Counted from the first letter of the stretch, positions 14,529 through 23,142 are shown. The stretch: DNA of 41,029 nt from Weeksellaceae bacterium (GCA_022701545.1 JAKOOG010000303.1:1-41029), one strand, 5' to 3'. Notes: generated by a model from the sequence alone, not told the origin. A program made the numbers and translations.

Positions 14529-14950
14529 CAAATTAGATTCCAGATTTCGGAAGACAAATTTCAGCATTTCAGGGTTTTGAATTTAATACCAATACTGCTT
14601 TTGAACACAGAGCGCACAGCGTAATTTTTACTGCTGACTGCTTTTAGTCCACAGAGCCATTTCACCTGGAAGAGACCGCGAAGAGGAATTTTTAGCACCT
14701 CAGTTATTTTTAATCTTTCCGAGGTTCTTTTAATACTCCATTTAAATCCCTACGGGAGTGGCAAATGGGATGGCTATATTTCAAAACCCGCATTTTCAGA
14801 CATCTCTGTCATTGAATGCGTCGAACCTTTTATTTCCATTAGGAGTCTAACCCTGAATCTTTCCGTAATTTCTCCTGTATTCTGTTGAGATTCCTGCATT
14901 ATAAAAAAGTGAGACCACAGCCAGGGAGAAAAGTTTCCGTTGATGTATGA
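14529..14950. other. Non-coding stretch between mutY and gldD
   Basis: About 420 bp with no frame I can support. It carries TTGAACACAGAG (14601-14612), shared with 4342-4353. It also has fragments such as TCCCTACGGGAGTGGC that resemble decayed copies of the inverted repeat seen near 28.9 kb. This is the place where ssb and gldE sit in related genomes. Confidence 0.4.
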
Positions 14951-15997
14951 TTACAAGAACCGGTAGGCTTCTTCATAATTGTTGATATACGTTTCCAAGG
15001 GTTTTGGAAACGATTTTTCGTGGGACGCTTCTACATTGGTAACCAGATAGTTGTTTTCAGCGATGAAACCGTTCCAGGCTTCTTCGGAACTTACTTCTAC
15101 GTTATAAATTTCAATGCTGAGGTTTTTGTGGGTCAGTTTATGGCTTACCGTTTTTACGCCTACCGTGAACGGTACCAGCGCATCGGAAATCTCAGGCGGA
15201 AATTCAAACAGTTTTTTCCAAATGAAATCATCTTTTCGCTGCTGAATCAGGAACTGGCCGTTTCTGTGGACGAAGTAATATTTTAATTCGAGGTCTTTGG
15301 CTTTTATTTTTTTGGCTTTAACAGGAAATTCGGAGACTTTGTTCATGGAGAAAGCCAGGCAGTCTCCATTTAAAGGGCATTCCCGGCAAAGCGGATTTTT
15401 GGGTTTACAGATTTCGGAACCCAGATCCATCATGGCCTGATTGAAATCGCCCACCTCATCCGGTAAAATGAGATGCGCCAATTCCGAAAAGTAATTGAAA
15501 GCCCTTGAATTGGAAATGTCGAAACCGTCCGCAAAAACACGGCTTAAAACACGATAGAAATTCCCATCCACCGCTGGAATCTTTCCATTGAAGCAGATGC
15601 TGGAAACTGCCGCCGCCGTGTATTTCCCGACTCCTTTCAGCTTTAAAATCTCTTCGTATTCATGAGGAAAACTTCCGTGGTAGTCGTTCATGATCTGCCG
15701 AGCAGCTTTATGAATATTGATCGCCCGCGAATAATAGCCCAGGCCTTTCCAATACAGCAGCACTTCATCTTCTTCGGCTTCTGCCAGTGTCTTCACATCC
15801 GGAAATCTGGCAACAAAATTATTGTAATGTCCTAAGCCCTGACTGATTCTGGTCTGCTGGAAGACAATTTCGCAAATCCATATTTTATAGGGATCTTTGG
15901 TCTGTCTGAAAGGCAAATCTCTGGCATTTTTTCCGTACCAGATGAGAAGTTTATTGCCGATATGCCTGAAGTCCGGCTCCTTATTTATGTTTTCCAA
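14951..15997 (-). CDS. mutY: A/G-specific adenine glycosylase MutY
   Basis: Removes adenine mispaired with 8-oxoguanine. Its 348 aa have the HhH-GPD catalytic domain (about 30-200): FQQTRISQGLGHYNNF, then LKGVGKYTAAAVSSICFN (helix-hairpin-helix) and IPAVDGNFYRVLSRVF with the catalytic Asp. CKPKNPLCRECPLNGDC is the [4Fe-4S] loop. A NUDIX-like C-terminal domain that reads 8-oxoG follows (about 230-345). The start is unusual: the frame is closed 13-15 bp upstream and the only candidate near the N-terminus is TTG at 15997, since the next Met is deep inside the domain. The likely -7 element is TATCTTTG at 16118-16111. Confidence 0.93.
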   Translation of the reverse strand: MENINKEPDFRHIGNKLLIWYGKNARDLPFRQTKDPYKIWICEIVFQQTRISQGLGHYNNFVARFPDVKTLAEAEEDEVLLYWKGLGYYSRAINIHKAARQIMNDYHGSFPHEYEEILKLKGVGKYTAAAVSSICFNGKIPAVDGNFYRVLSRVFADGFDISNSRAFNYFSELAHLILPDEVGDFNQAMMDLGSEICKPKNPLCRECPLNGDCLAFSMNKVSEFPVKAKKIKAKDLELKYYFVHRNGQFLIQQRKDDFIWKKLFEFPPEISDALVPFTVGVKTVSHKLTHKNLSIEIYNVEVSSEEAWNGFIAENNYLVTNVEASHEKSFPKPLETYINNYEEAYRFL

Positions 15998-16110
15998 AAT
16001 TTCTAATCGTTATTCAGATATTCCGACAGTCTTAACACCAAGCTGATAAATTGGATTTTACAGCAGATAGCGAGCATACAGCGTCTTAATGTGTCAGAAT
16101 TTAAATATTG

Positions 16111-16118
16111 CAAAGATA
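16111..16118 (-). promoter_or_regulatory. -7 element, candidate mutY promoter
   Basis: TATCTTTG on the minus strand, just past the end of the lipoprotein gene. The leader to the mutY TTG would be about 105 nt. No TTG at the right spacing is visible. Confidence 0.35.
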
Positions 16119-16123
16119 ATGCT

Positions 16124-16576
16124 TTATTGTTCAGGTTTTACCGAATAGACCGGTGCTGCTTTCAGCCATTGGTATTTCAGATTCATCGGCTTCGCGATAA
16201 AACGGTAGCCCTCCAGTTTTTTGAGATAGGTATAAGACGTAGAATCACGGCGGAACATCAGCCGCTGGCCGGAAAGAAACTGAAATGGAAAAGTCACCAG
16301 CGAATCCCTTGTGGTCTTAAGCACTTTCCCTGAATTTACCCGGTAGATAAAAATAGATTTGCCACGTCCGGAAGACTGATCAACCAGCTGAATATCCGAC
16401 GAAGAAACCACCATGTCACTTTCATCAAAACACTCCTGCGGCTTCATGATGTAGGCTTTCCCCTCCTGCCTTTCGTCGGCAAAAAGATCAATTTTATGAT
16501 TCTGATGAAGGTTCTTTTCTTCACAGCCCACCAATCCAATAAGTACCGGCAAAAAGTACAGCAGCTTTCTTTCCAT
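16124..16576 (-). CDS. Small lipoprotein downstream of tssC, possible TssQ
   Basis: A 150-aa lipoprotein: signal MERKLLYFLPVLIGLVGC with lipobox LVGC, then a charged mature domain with no motif I recognise. It lies 68 bp after tssC on the same strand. In the Bacteroidota type VI system (T6SS-iii), the subtype-specific set TssN-TssR includes a small lipoprotein, TssQ, in the trans-envelope complex. Size, lipidation and position fit TssQ, but I see no diagnostic motif, so this is inference. A terminator hairpin separates it from tssC, which suggests lower expression than the sheath. It could also be an unrelated lipoprotein. Confidence 0.6.
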   Translation of the reverse strand: MERKLLYFLPVLIGLVGCEEKNLHQNHKIDLFADERQEGKAYIMKPQECFDESDMVVSSSDIQLVDQSSGRGKSIFIYRVNSGKVLKTTRDSLVTFPFQFLSGQRLMFRRDSTSYTYLKKLEGYRFIAKPMNLKYQWLKAAPVYSVKPEQ

Positions 16577-16595
16577 AATAATTTTGATAATTTGG

Positions 16596-16629
16596 TAGAA
16601 AAAAACCGATGTGAAATTCCATCGGTTTT
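16596..16629 (-). terminator. Terminator or attenuator after tssC
   Basis: AAAACCGATG (16602-16611) and CATCGGTTTT (16620-16629) form a 10-bp stem, followed on the minus strand by a run of T. No -7 element is visible between it and the lipoprotein ATG at 16576, so the lipoprotein may depend on read-through. Confidence 0.7.
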
Positions 16630-16644
16630 ATATGTTAGTTAAGA

Positions 16645-18009
16645 TTAATCCTGAAGATATTCAGCGTCCCATTCGTTACCGTCATCTCCTTTATGACCGT
16701 CCAGTTTAATCACAAAACTCTTGGTAGGGAAATAAGGCGTTAAACGGATATCCAGCCAAACGCGGTCTTTGTTTACTTTGTCCTGCTCGAAACGAACGAT
16801 TTTGAATTTTTCGATCAGCTTGTCCGGACCTTTGATTCCGTCCAGGAATGTTACGATCTGCCTTCTTAAGTCGTCTTCATTCTTAGCGTTCCAGTTTTCG
16901 AAAGCTCTTCTGTTCAGGAAGTCCAGCAACACTTTTGTTACATAATCGAATACACGAACCACTGAATAAGTCTGAAGCCCGATATTGTCTCCGGTGAATA
17001 ACGTTTTGGCAGAGAATGCCATAATTTTTCCGTATTCGTTTACCATCGGTACCAATCCCATTTTTTCAAGCTGGGAAATTTCGCTTTTCTTCAGCTCGAA
17101 TTTCACGGCATCCACTTCATTGATGTTTCCGTGCTTCTTACCTGCTGCTACCTGAGACATCAGGGTTTTGTGGATTTTTCCGGCTAATGAAGTGGAAGGC
17201 GGAAGTTCTACATTTTCCTCTTCTCCTACTTCTTCGGCTTTTCCGCGGCCTACCAGCCAGTTACAGGTCATAATAACATTACTTCTGTGCAGCTCGCCTC
17301 CGGTAAGGTTGGCGGAATGAAATAAATCTACCACGTCATCCGGCTTGTCAAGATTGGCGAAATCCGTAATCATCATCACTTTATTTTCATTACAGATTTT
17401 TGCCCATTTTTCAATGACTTTATTGGAACCCAGATATCCCGGAACGGCAAGAATGGAATAATTATCTCTAAGGTCAAGACGGTCGTAGTAGTTTTTGAAT
17501 TCTTCTGCAACGGCATCGATAAACAACGGATTATCAAGGTCTGAAACCTGATCCAGGCTTGCATTGACAATGCTTACGTTGTCAACTTTATCCAACTCCG
17601 TATTTTTATAGAATTGGGCAACCGTTCTGTAATTGGTTTCCAGTAACCGAACGGCATCGAGCGTATTTTTAAGATTGGATTTTAAATTCTGATCGGCGGC
17701 CTGCGCTTTGGATTTACAGGTGTCTGCCATTTTATCTGCAGATTCGTTGCCTTCCAATAAGTCTACCCAAAGGTTGATCTTTTGAAGAAGCTCTTTTCGT
17801 TCATCTGCTTTGTTGCTGTCATTAAGGAAAATCTCCTTTCTGGCTTTTCTGGTGGGATTCATGTTTGCGATGCCGTCTACAACGGATTCTACAAAACCAA
17901 AACCACCTATTTTATTAAGTTCGGCAAGCGGATTACCTTTGGGCTGGCCTGCGTGTTGTTGCTGCCCCTGCTGTTGCTGGTTTTCAGCTGCCTGTAATTT
18001 ACTGTCCAT
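16645..18009 (-). CDS. tssC: Type VI secretion contractile sheath large subunit TssC (DUF5458)
   Basis: Forms, with TssB, the contractile sheath around the Hcp tube. This is the Bacteroidota (T6SS-iii) TssC form, listed as DUF5458. Its 454 aa begin with a Gln-rich tail, then NPLAELNKIGGFGFVESVV. Sheath-type segments include YSILAVPGYLGSN, MMITDFANLDKP, ANLTGGELHRSNVIMTCNWL, SLAGKIHKTLMSQVAAG and the C-terminal RVWLDIRLTPYFPTKSFVIKLDGHK. It follows tssB by 20 bp in one operon. None of the baseplate, Hcp, VgrG or ClpV genes is in this window, so the sheath genes are either split from the main cluster or orphaned. Confidence 0.9.
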   Translation of the reverse strand: MDSKLQAAENQQQQGQQQHAGQPKGNPLAELNKIGGFGFVESVVDGIANMNPTRKARKEIFLNDSNKADERKELLQKINLWVDLLEGNESADKMADTCKSKAQAADQNLKSNLKNTLDAVRLLETNYRTVAQFYKNTELDKVDNVSIVNASLDQVSDLDNPLFIDAVAEEFKNYYDRLDLRDNYSILAVPGYLGSNKVIEKWAKICNENKVMMITDFANLDKPDDVVDLFHSANLTGGELHRSNVIMTCNWLVGRGKAEEVGEEENVELPPSTSLAGKIHKTLMSQVAAGKKHGNINEVDAVKFELKKSEISQLEKMGLVPMVNEYGKIMAFSAKTLFTGDNIGLQTYSVVRVFDYVTKVLLDFLNRRAFENWNAKNEDDLRRQIVTFLDGIKGPDKLIEKFKIVRFEQDKVNKDRVWLDIRLTPYFPTKSFVIKLDGHKGDDGNEWDAEYLQD

Positions 18010-18029
18010 GATTCGTGTAAGTCTTTAGA

Positions 18030-18476
18030 TTATTTTTCAAGTTCTTGTGCCACTTCTTTCAATACATCGATGAAGGCAGCTCTGGTCTGATCATTCTCGA
18101 GCATATTGCGCAGAATTTTGTTGGTTTTCAGCTGGCGTACGATTTTATTGTACTGCTCCTGCTCTATGCTCAGCTGCTGTAGGTAGTCTGATTTCTGCGT
18201 AAGATTTCTGGGAGTGAAGTCTGCAAGGTTCTGAAAACGGAACTCTTCTTCTACTACATTACCGTCTTCCGTTTCGTGCTGAACGTGTACAGAAGGCTGG
18301 AAATGTCTGAAGACGTCGTCCACGGTTTTTAATCCTGTTACAATTTCAGGAACGTAAGATTCTTCTGTTGTAAGCTGGCTCACTATCAGTGACTTATTCT
18401 CCTGAATCTGCTGGATAGCTTCATTAGCGTCTACTTTTACTTCGTTTCCGCCAACGCCATAATTAAACATTGCCAT
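18030..18476 (-). CDS. tssB: Type VI secretion contractile sheath small subunit TssB
   Basis: The TssB partner of TssC. From MAMFNYGVGGNEVKVDANEA it reads as the Bacteroidota TssB family, with SLIVSQLTTEESYVPEIVTGLKTVDDVFRHFQPSV, FRFQNLADFTPRNLTQKSDYLQQL and a helical C-terminus. I start it at the ATG at 18476 (148 aa), preceded by an A-rich AACAACAAT context. The track start at 18578 adds 34 residues (MLQFFFKFKHWIG..., then an Asn-rich run) that are not typical of TssB but cannot be excluded. No clear -7 element is visible up to 18680. First gene of the tssB-tssC operon. Confidence 0.88.
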   Translation of the reverse strand: MAMFNYGVGGNEVKVDANEAIQQIQENKSLIVSQLTTEESYVPEIVTGLKTVDDVFRHFQPSVHVQHETEDGNVVEEEFRFQNLADFTPRNLTQKSDYLQQLSIEQEQYNKIVRQLKTNKILRNMLENDQTRAAFIDVLKEVAQELEK

Positions 18477-18673
18477 ATTGTTGTTATTTTGAGATTTCTT
18501 ATTTTGGTGTTCATTGTTTTTATCAGCATCAAATAACTGACCAATCCAATGCTTAAATTTAAAAAAAAACTGTAACATAAAAAATTTTGTTAAGATTTTT
18601 CTTGAAATATTATTTACCGGGCCAACATCAGTTGAAAACCGATATTTACGATATCACTAAACTAGGAAAAATA

Positions 18674-18706
18674 AATAAAAAAACGCATCATTTTGATGCG
18701 TTTTTC
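18674..18706 (-). terminator. Terminator of the first M13 peptidase gene
   Basis: AAAAACGCATCA (18680-18691) and TGATGCGTTTTT (18695-18706), a 12-bp stem with a 3-nt loop and T runs on both strands. It separates the peptidase gene from tssB. Confidence 0.85.
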
Positions 18707-18731
18707 ATTTCTAACAATTTTCCGGCTTTTT

Positions 18732-20831
18732 TTACCAGATTTTTATTCTGTCCTGAGGCGCTTTATACATTTTATCACCCGGCTTGATATCGAATGCTTT
18801 GATGAAAGAATCCTGGTTGACCAATGGCCCGAACGCTCTGAAAACGCCCGGTGAATGCGGATCGGTCTTCACCTGGTTGGTCATATACTGATCGGTGGAT
18901 TTTGTTCTCCACACGGTTGCCCAGCTCATGAAAAACCGCTGATCCTGTGTGAAACCGCTGATCGGCCCCGGATTGCCGTGGTCTTTCAGGTACATCTGAA
19001 GTGCATCGTAGGCAACGGCAACTCCTCCTAAATCTCCGATATTTTCACCGCTGGTAAATTTACCGTTCACAAAACTTCCTTTTACCGGTTCGTAAGCACT
19101 GTACTGTGCCGCGAGCTGGGCTACTTTCGCATCGAAGTTCTTACGGTCTGCATCCGTCCACCAGTTGTTCAGATTGCCATCTCCGTCGAATCTGGAACCG
19201 CTGTCATCGAATCCGTGAGAAATTTCATGGCCGATCACCGCACCTATTCCGCCGAAGTTTACCGCAGCATCTGCATTCGGGTTATAGAACGGAGGCTGCA
19301 GGATGGCTGCAGGAAAAACGATTTCGTTGTTGGACCCGCTGTAGTAAGCATTCACCGTCTGCGGAGTCATTCCCCATTCTGATCTGTCCACGGGTTTTCC
19401 TATTTTATCCAGACTTCTCTGATACTGCCAGGCAGACACATTCTGAAGGTTTGAATATAAGGTAGCCCCTGCTTTCGGAGCCTCCACTTTCAGTTGGGTG
19501 TAATCTTTCCATTTATCCGGATAGGCAATCTTTACCGTAAATTTCGACAGTTTTTCCTGGGCTTTTACCTTGGTTTCCGGAGACATCCAGTCCATATCGT
19601 TGATGTGGGTCTTGAATGATTTCAAAATATAATCGATATACGTCTCCATCTGCGCTTTGGCTTCAGGCGTGAAGTATTTCTCAACATAGAGTTTTCCGAA
19701 AGCTTCTCCCAAAACACCGTTCACCAGGGAAAGCCCTCTTTTGTTCATCGGACGCTGTTCTTTCTGGCCCTGAAGATATTTGGAATAGAAATCGAAGCGG
19801 ATCTGCTCCAGGTTTTCATCCAGGTTGCTGGCATTGCCGTTAATCAAATGATATTTCAGGTAATCTTTCAGCAACGGCAGGTTTTTCTGCGTCAGGAACG
19901 AATCCATATTCTGGTAATATTTCAATTCGCCGACAATCACGCGGTCGGTATTGACGCCTGCGTCTTTCAGGTATTTCGGAAGATTGATATTCTTCACCAA
20001 AGCCGGCAGTTCGGATACGTTTTTAGGATTGTATCGTAAATTGGCATCCCTGTTCTGCTCAAGGGTTAACAGGTAATTGGCCAGCTGCTTTTCAAAATCC
20101 ACTACGTTTTTGGCTGCAGCATCCGCATTTTTATAATTCAAAACGCCGAAAAGTTTCCCGACATATCCCTGGTATTCTGCCAGGGTTTTGGTATTGGCTT
20201 CGTTCACTTTCTGGTAGTAATCTCTTCCCAATCCAAGATCCGGACCACCAAGATATACGGCATTCATGGTAGAATTCTTCATATCGGCTCCTACTCTCCA
20301 TCCGTAGAAGGAGTTATCGCCTACTTTTGTTGCCTCCAGCAAATATTTCTGTAGGTCGTTCAGGTTTTTGATGGCATCGATTTTCGCCAGGTCTCCTTTG
20401 ATCGGACTCAGGCCTTCAGAATTTCTTTTCCCGGTATCCATGAAAGAGGCATAAAGATTCTGGATTTTCTGGCCTTCGGAACCTGCCGGATACGATTCGG
20501 ATAAAATTTTATTTAAAATATCCAGGGAAGCGTCGTCCACATTTTCCCTCAACGCATTGAAAGATCCCCAGCTCGCCTTATCGGAAGGAATCTGCGTGGT
20601 TTTCACCCAGTTTCCATTGACGTAGCTAAAAAAGTCATCCTGCGGACGTACGGATTTATCCATATAGGCTAAATTCAGTCCTTCTTCTTTAATTTCTTCT
20701 TTCTTTACCGGCTCTGCAGTGACCTCCTTTGTCATTTCCGGTTTCCGGGCCTCTGCTGTTTTTGCCGTACCACACGAATGTAAGAATACCATTCCCGAAA
20801 AGGCAAGTATTCCGATATTTAGCTTTTTCAT
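18732..20831 (-). CDS. M13-family metallopeptidase, lipoprotein form
   Basis: A neprilysin/PepO-type zinc peptidase of 699 aa. The zinc site HEISH lies in GGIGAVIGHEISHGFDD (His at about 536 and 540), with the third ligand Glu in GENIGDLGGVAVAYDAL. NAYYSGSNNEIVFPAAILQPPF is the substrate-binding motif, and the N-terminal half is the typical helical domain. Unlike its neighbour it has a lipobox: MKKLNIGILAFSGMVFLHSC, then an Ala/Lys/Glu-rich linker, so it is probably membrane-anchored outside the cytoplasm. M13 enzymes cleave short peptides and are often periplasmic. It lies 283 bp downstream of a paralogue, with its own terminator and promoter region. Confidence 0.94.
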   Translation of the reverse strand: MKKLNIGILAFSGMVFLHSCGTAKTAEARKPEMTKEVTAEPVKKEEIKEEGLNLAYMDKSVRPQDDFFSYVNGNWVKTTQIPSDKASWGSFNALRENVDDASLDILNKILSESYPAGSEGQKIQNLYASFMDTGKRNSEGLSPIKGDLAKIDAIKNLNDLQKYLLEATKVGDNSFYGWRVGADMKNSTMNAVYLGGPDLGLGRDYYQKVNEANTKTLAEYQGYVGKLFGVLNYKNADAAAKNVVDFEKQLANYLLTLEQNRDANLRYNPKNVSELPALVKNINLPKYLKDAGVNTDRVIVGELKYYQNMDSFLTQKNLPLLKDYLKYHLINGNASNLDENLEQIRFDFYSKYLQGQKEQRPMNKRGLSLVNGVLGEAFGKLYVEKYFTPEAKAQMETYIDYILKSFKTHINDMDWMSPETKVKAQEKLSKFTVKIAYPDKWKDYTQLKVEAPKAGATLYSNLQNVSAWQYQRSLDKIGKPVDRSEWGMTPQTVNAYYSGSNNEIVFPAAILQPPFYNPNADAAVNFGGIGAVIGHEISHGFDDSGSRFDGDGNLNNWWTDADRKNFDAKVAQLAAQYSAYEPVKGSFVNGKFTSGENIGDLGGVAVAYDALQMYLKDHGNPGPISGFTQDQRFFMSWATVWRTKSTDQYMTNQVKTDPHSPGVFRAFGPLVNQDSFIKAFDIKPGDKMYKAPQDRIKIW

Positions 20832-20857
20832 TTAAATATATTTTGATTTACACAAAC

Positions 20858-20898
20858 TTACCAAATATACAAAATTATGTTAATTAGATATTTGGTAA
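20858..20898. promoter_or_regulatory. 11-bp inverted repeat over the M13 promoter
   Basis: TTACCAAATAT (20858-20868) and ATATTTGGTAA (20888-20898), exact, 19 bp apart. The left arm overlaps a minus-strand -7 element, TATATTTG (20869-20862); a second TAAGTTTG follows at 20860-20853. This is the layout of a repressor operator across a promoter. Confidence 0.45.
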
Positions 20899-20944
20899 AC
20901 ATTCAGCATGGCGTTGAAATTTTAATAAGATATTGGAAAAAATG

Positions 20945-21025
20945 CTTCGAGAACCTCAGCATGACATCCCTGATACTAACTTTTTAAAGGAATTTTACAG
21001 CACTTTTATACTGAGGTTCTCAAAG
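20945..21025. repeat. 81-bp element with 15-bp inverted ends
   Basis: CTTCGAGAACCTCAG (20945-20959) and CTGAGGTTCTCAAAG (21011-21025) are inverted copies with one mismatch, around a 51-bp centre. It is probably an extragenic palindromic or MITE-like element. It could also fold as a long hairpin in RNA. Confidence 0.5.
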
Positions 21026-21066
21026 AATATATTTAATCAAAAACCATTAAATTAGTTATATTAAAA

Positions 21067-21096
21067 CAAAAAAACCGCTCATTTCTGAACGGTTTT
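21067..21096 (-). terminator. Terminator of the second M13 peptidase gene
   Basis: AAAACCGCTCA (21071-21081) and TGAACGGTTTT (21086-21096). The one non-Watson-Crick position is a G-U pair only when read on the minus strand, which fits its orientation. A T run follows. Confidence 0.8.
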
Positions 21097-21114
21097 AATA
21101 TTTTAATCTGATGA

Positions 21115-23142
21115 TTACCAGATTTTAATTCTGTCTGCAGGAGCTTTGTATAATTTATCTCCTTGTTTTACGTCGAATGCTTTGTAGAAAGCGTCAACGT
21201 TTGTTAACGGACCGAAACTTCTGAAATATCCAGGAGAATGCGGATCGGTTTTCACCTGATTCACCATATATTTTTCGCTGGATAAAGTTCTCCAGACGGT
21301 TGCCCAGCTTAAGAAGAATCTCTGATCCTGAGTATATCCGCTGATCGTCCCCGGATTTCCTTTGTCTTTCAGGTACATCTGCAGGGCGTCATAAGCGATG
21401 TTTACTCCTCCTAAATCGGCAATGTTTTCACCGTTGGTAAAGGTTCCGTTGACGAAAGTCCCTTTTACCGGCTCATATTTATCATATTGTGCAGCCAGCG
21501 CTTTGGTTGCTTTTTCGAAGTTGGCTTTGTCTTCCGGCGTCCACCAGTCCACCAGGTTTCCGTCGGCATCAAACTGTGCTCCGGAATCATCGAATCCGTG
21601 GCTCATTTCGTGACCGATCACCGCACCGATTCCTCCGAAATTCACCGCAGCATCCGCTTTAGGATTGAAGAACGGCGGCTGAAGGATGGCCGCAGGGAAA
21701 ACGATCTCGTTGTTTACCGGGTTGTAATAAGCATTTACGGTCTGCGGCGTCATTCCCCATTCCGATTTATCCACCGGTTTCCCGATTTTCGCAAGGTCTT
21801 TGTTGTACTGCCATTCCGTAATGTTCTGCAGGTTGGAATACAGGTTTCCGCCTTTGGATTCAGGAACGATGGTTAATTTGGAATAATCTTTCCACTTGTC
21901 CGGATAAGCTACTTTTACCGTGAATTTGTTTAATTTCTGCATGGCTTTTTCCTTGGTGGTGGAAGACATCCAGGCTAAATTATTGATGTGGACAGCGAAA
22001 CTTTTCTTTAAATAATCGATCAGTTCCACCATCTGCGCTTTAGCTTCTGCAGGGAAATATTTTTCAACGTATAACTTTCCGAATGCTTCACCCAACGTAC
22101 CATTGATCAGCTCAAACCCTCTTTTGTTAAGGGCTCTCTGCTCCTGCTGGCCTCTCAGGTATTTACCGTAAAAAGCAAACTTCATGTCTCCGATCTTTTC
22201 GCTTAGGTAAGAAGCACTTCCGTGGATCATGTGGAATTTAAGATAATCTTTGATCACAGGAAGATTCTGTGTATTGATGAATTTATCCAGATTCTTATAA
22301 TAGCCCAGTTCCCCGATGATCACTTTATTTTCGTTTACCCCAACTTTCTTAAGGTAAGCCGGAAGGTCTACATTTTTTACCAGGGCAGAAAGCTCAGCCA
22401 TGGTTTTCGGGTTATACTGAAGGGTATTGTCACGGCTCTGCTCATTGGTAAGATAAGTCTTAGCGATGCTTTTCTCATAATCCACAATACCTTTTGCAGC
22501 CGCATCCGCGTTTTTATATCCTAATTCCTTCAGCATGGAAGCCACATATTTTGTGTATTCCGCCAAAGCCTCGGTATTCTTTTCGTTTACTTTCTGGTAG
22601 TAGTCTCTTCCCAATCCTAATGAAGCATCTCCTAAGTACACTGCATTCATTTTGGAATCTTTAAGATCTGCATCTACACCCCATCCGTAGAAATTATTCT
22701 CTCCTTCTTTCGTTACGGAAATTAAATAATTCTGAAGATCATTAACGCTTTTGATGGCGTCGATTTTATTCAGGTTGGCCTGGATCGGCTTGATGCCGTC
22801 TGCATTTCTTTTGGCCATATCCATATAGGACGCATAAAGATCCTGGATTTTTTTACCTTCTGTTCCGTCGGCAAATTTATCTTTCAGAAGCGAGTTCAGG
22901 ATCGTCATGGAATTGTTGTCCGTATCGTCAGCCAGTTTGTTGAAGCTTCCCCAAGTCGGTTTATCGGAAGGAATTTTGGCAGTCTTCATCCATGTTCCGC
23001 TCACAAAGCTATAAAAATCGTCCTGCGGACGTACCGATTTATCCATCAGGCTAAGGTCCAAGCCTTTATCCGTCGCCTGAGCGTTCACTGTCTGTGAACA
23101 GATTCCCCCCAATAAAAGCAGGGAAAGCGTTAGTTTTTTCAT
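21115..23142 (-). CDS. M13-family metallopeptidase, secreted form
   Basis: A 675-aa paralogue of the neighbouring enzyme, alike over its whole length. The zinc site HEMSH lies in GGIGAVIGHEMSHGFDD, the third ligand in GENIADLGGVNIAYDAL, and the substrate motif reads NAYYNPVNNEIVFPAAILQPPF. It has a Sec signal peptide, MKKLTLSLLLLGGICSQTVNAQ, cleaved after NAQ, and no lipobox. So one copy is soluble in the periplasm or exported and the other is lipid-anchored. The two genes share direction, and each has its own terminator. This looks like a tandem duplication with changed localisation. The substrates are unknown. Confidence 0.94.
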   Translation of the reverse strand: MKKLTLSLLLLGGICSQTVNAQATDKGLDLSLMDKSVRPQDDFYSFVSGTWMKTAKIPSDKPTWGSFNKLADDTDNNSMTILNSLLKDKFADGTEGKKIQDLYASYMDMAKRNADGIKPIQANLNKIDAIKSVNDLQNYLISVTKEGENNFYGWGVDADLKDSKMNAVYLGDASLGLGRDYYQKVNEKNTEALAEYTKYVASMLKELGYKNADAAAKGIVDYEKSIAKTYLTNEQSRDNTLQYNPKTMAELSALVKNVDLPAYLKKVGVNENKVIIGELGYYKNLDKFINTQNLPVIKDYLKFHMIHGSASYLSEKIGDMKFAFYGKYLRGQQEQRALNKRGFELINGTLGEAFGKLYVEKYFPAEAKAQMVELIDYLKKSFAVHINNLAWMSSTTKEKAMQKLNKFTVKVAYPDKWKDYSKLTIVPESKGGNLYSNLQNITEWQYNKDLAKIGKPVDKSEWGMTPQTVNAYYNPVNNEIVFPAAILQPPFFNPKADAAVNFGGIGAVIGHEMSHGFDDSGAQFDADGNLVDWWTPEDKANFEKATKALAAQYDKYEPVKGTFVNGTFTNGENIADLGGVNIAYDALQMYLKDKGNPGTISGYTQDQRFFLSWATVWRTLSSEKYMVNQVKTDPHSPGYFRSFGPLTNVDAFYKAFDVKQGDKLYKAPADRIKIW

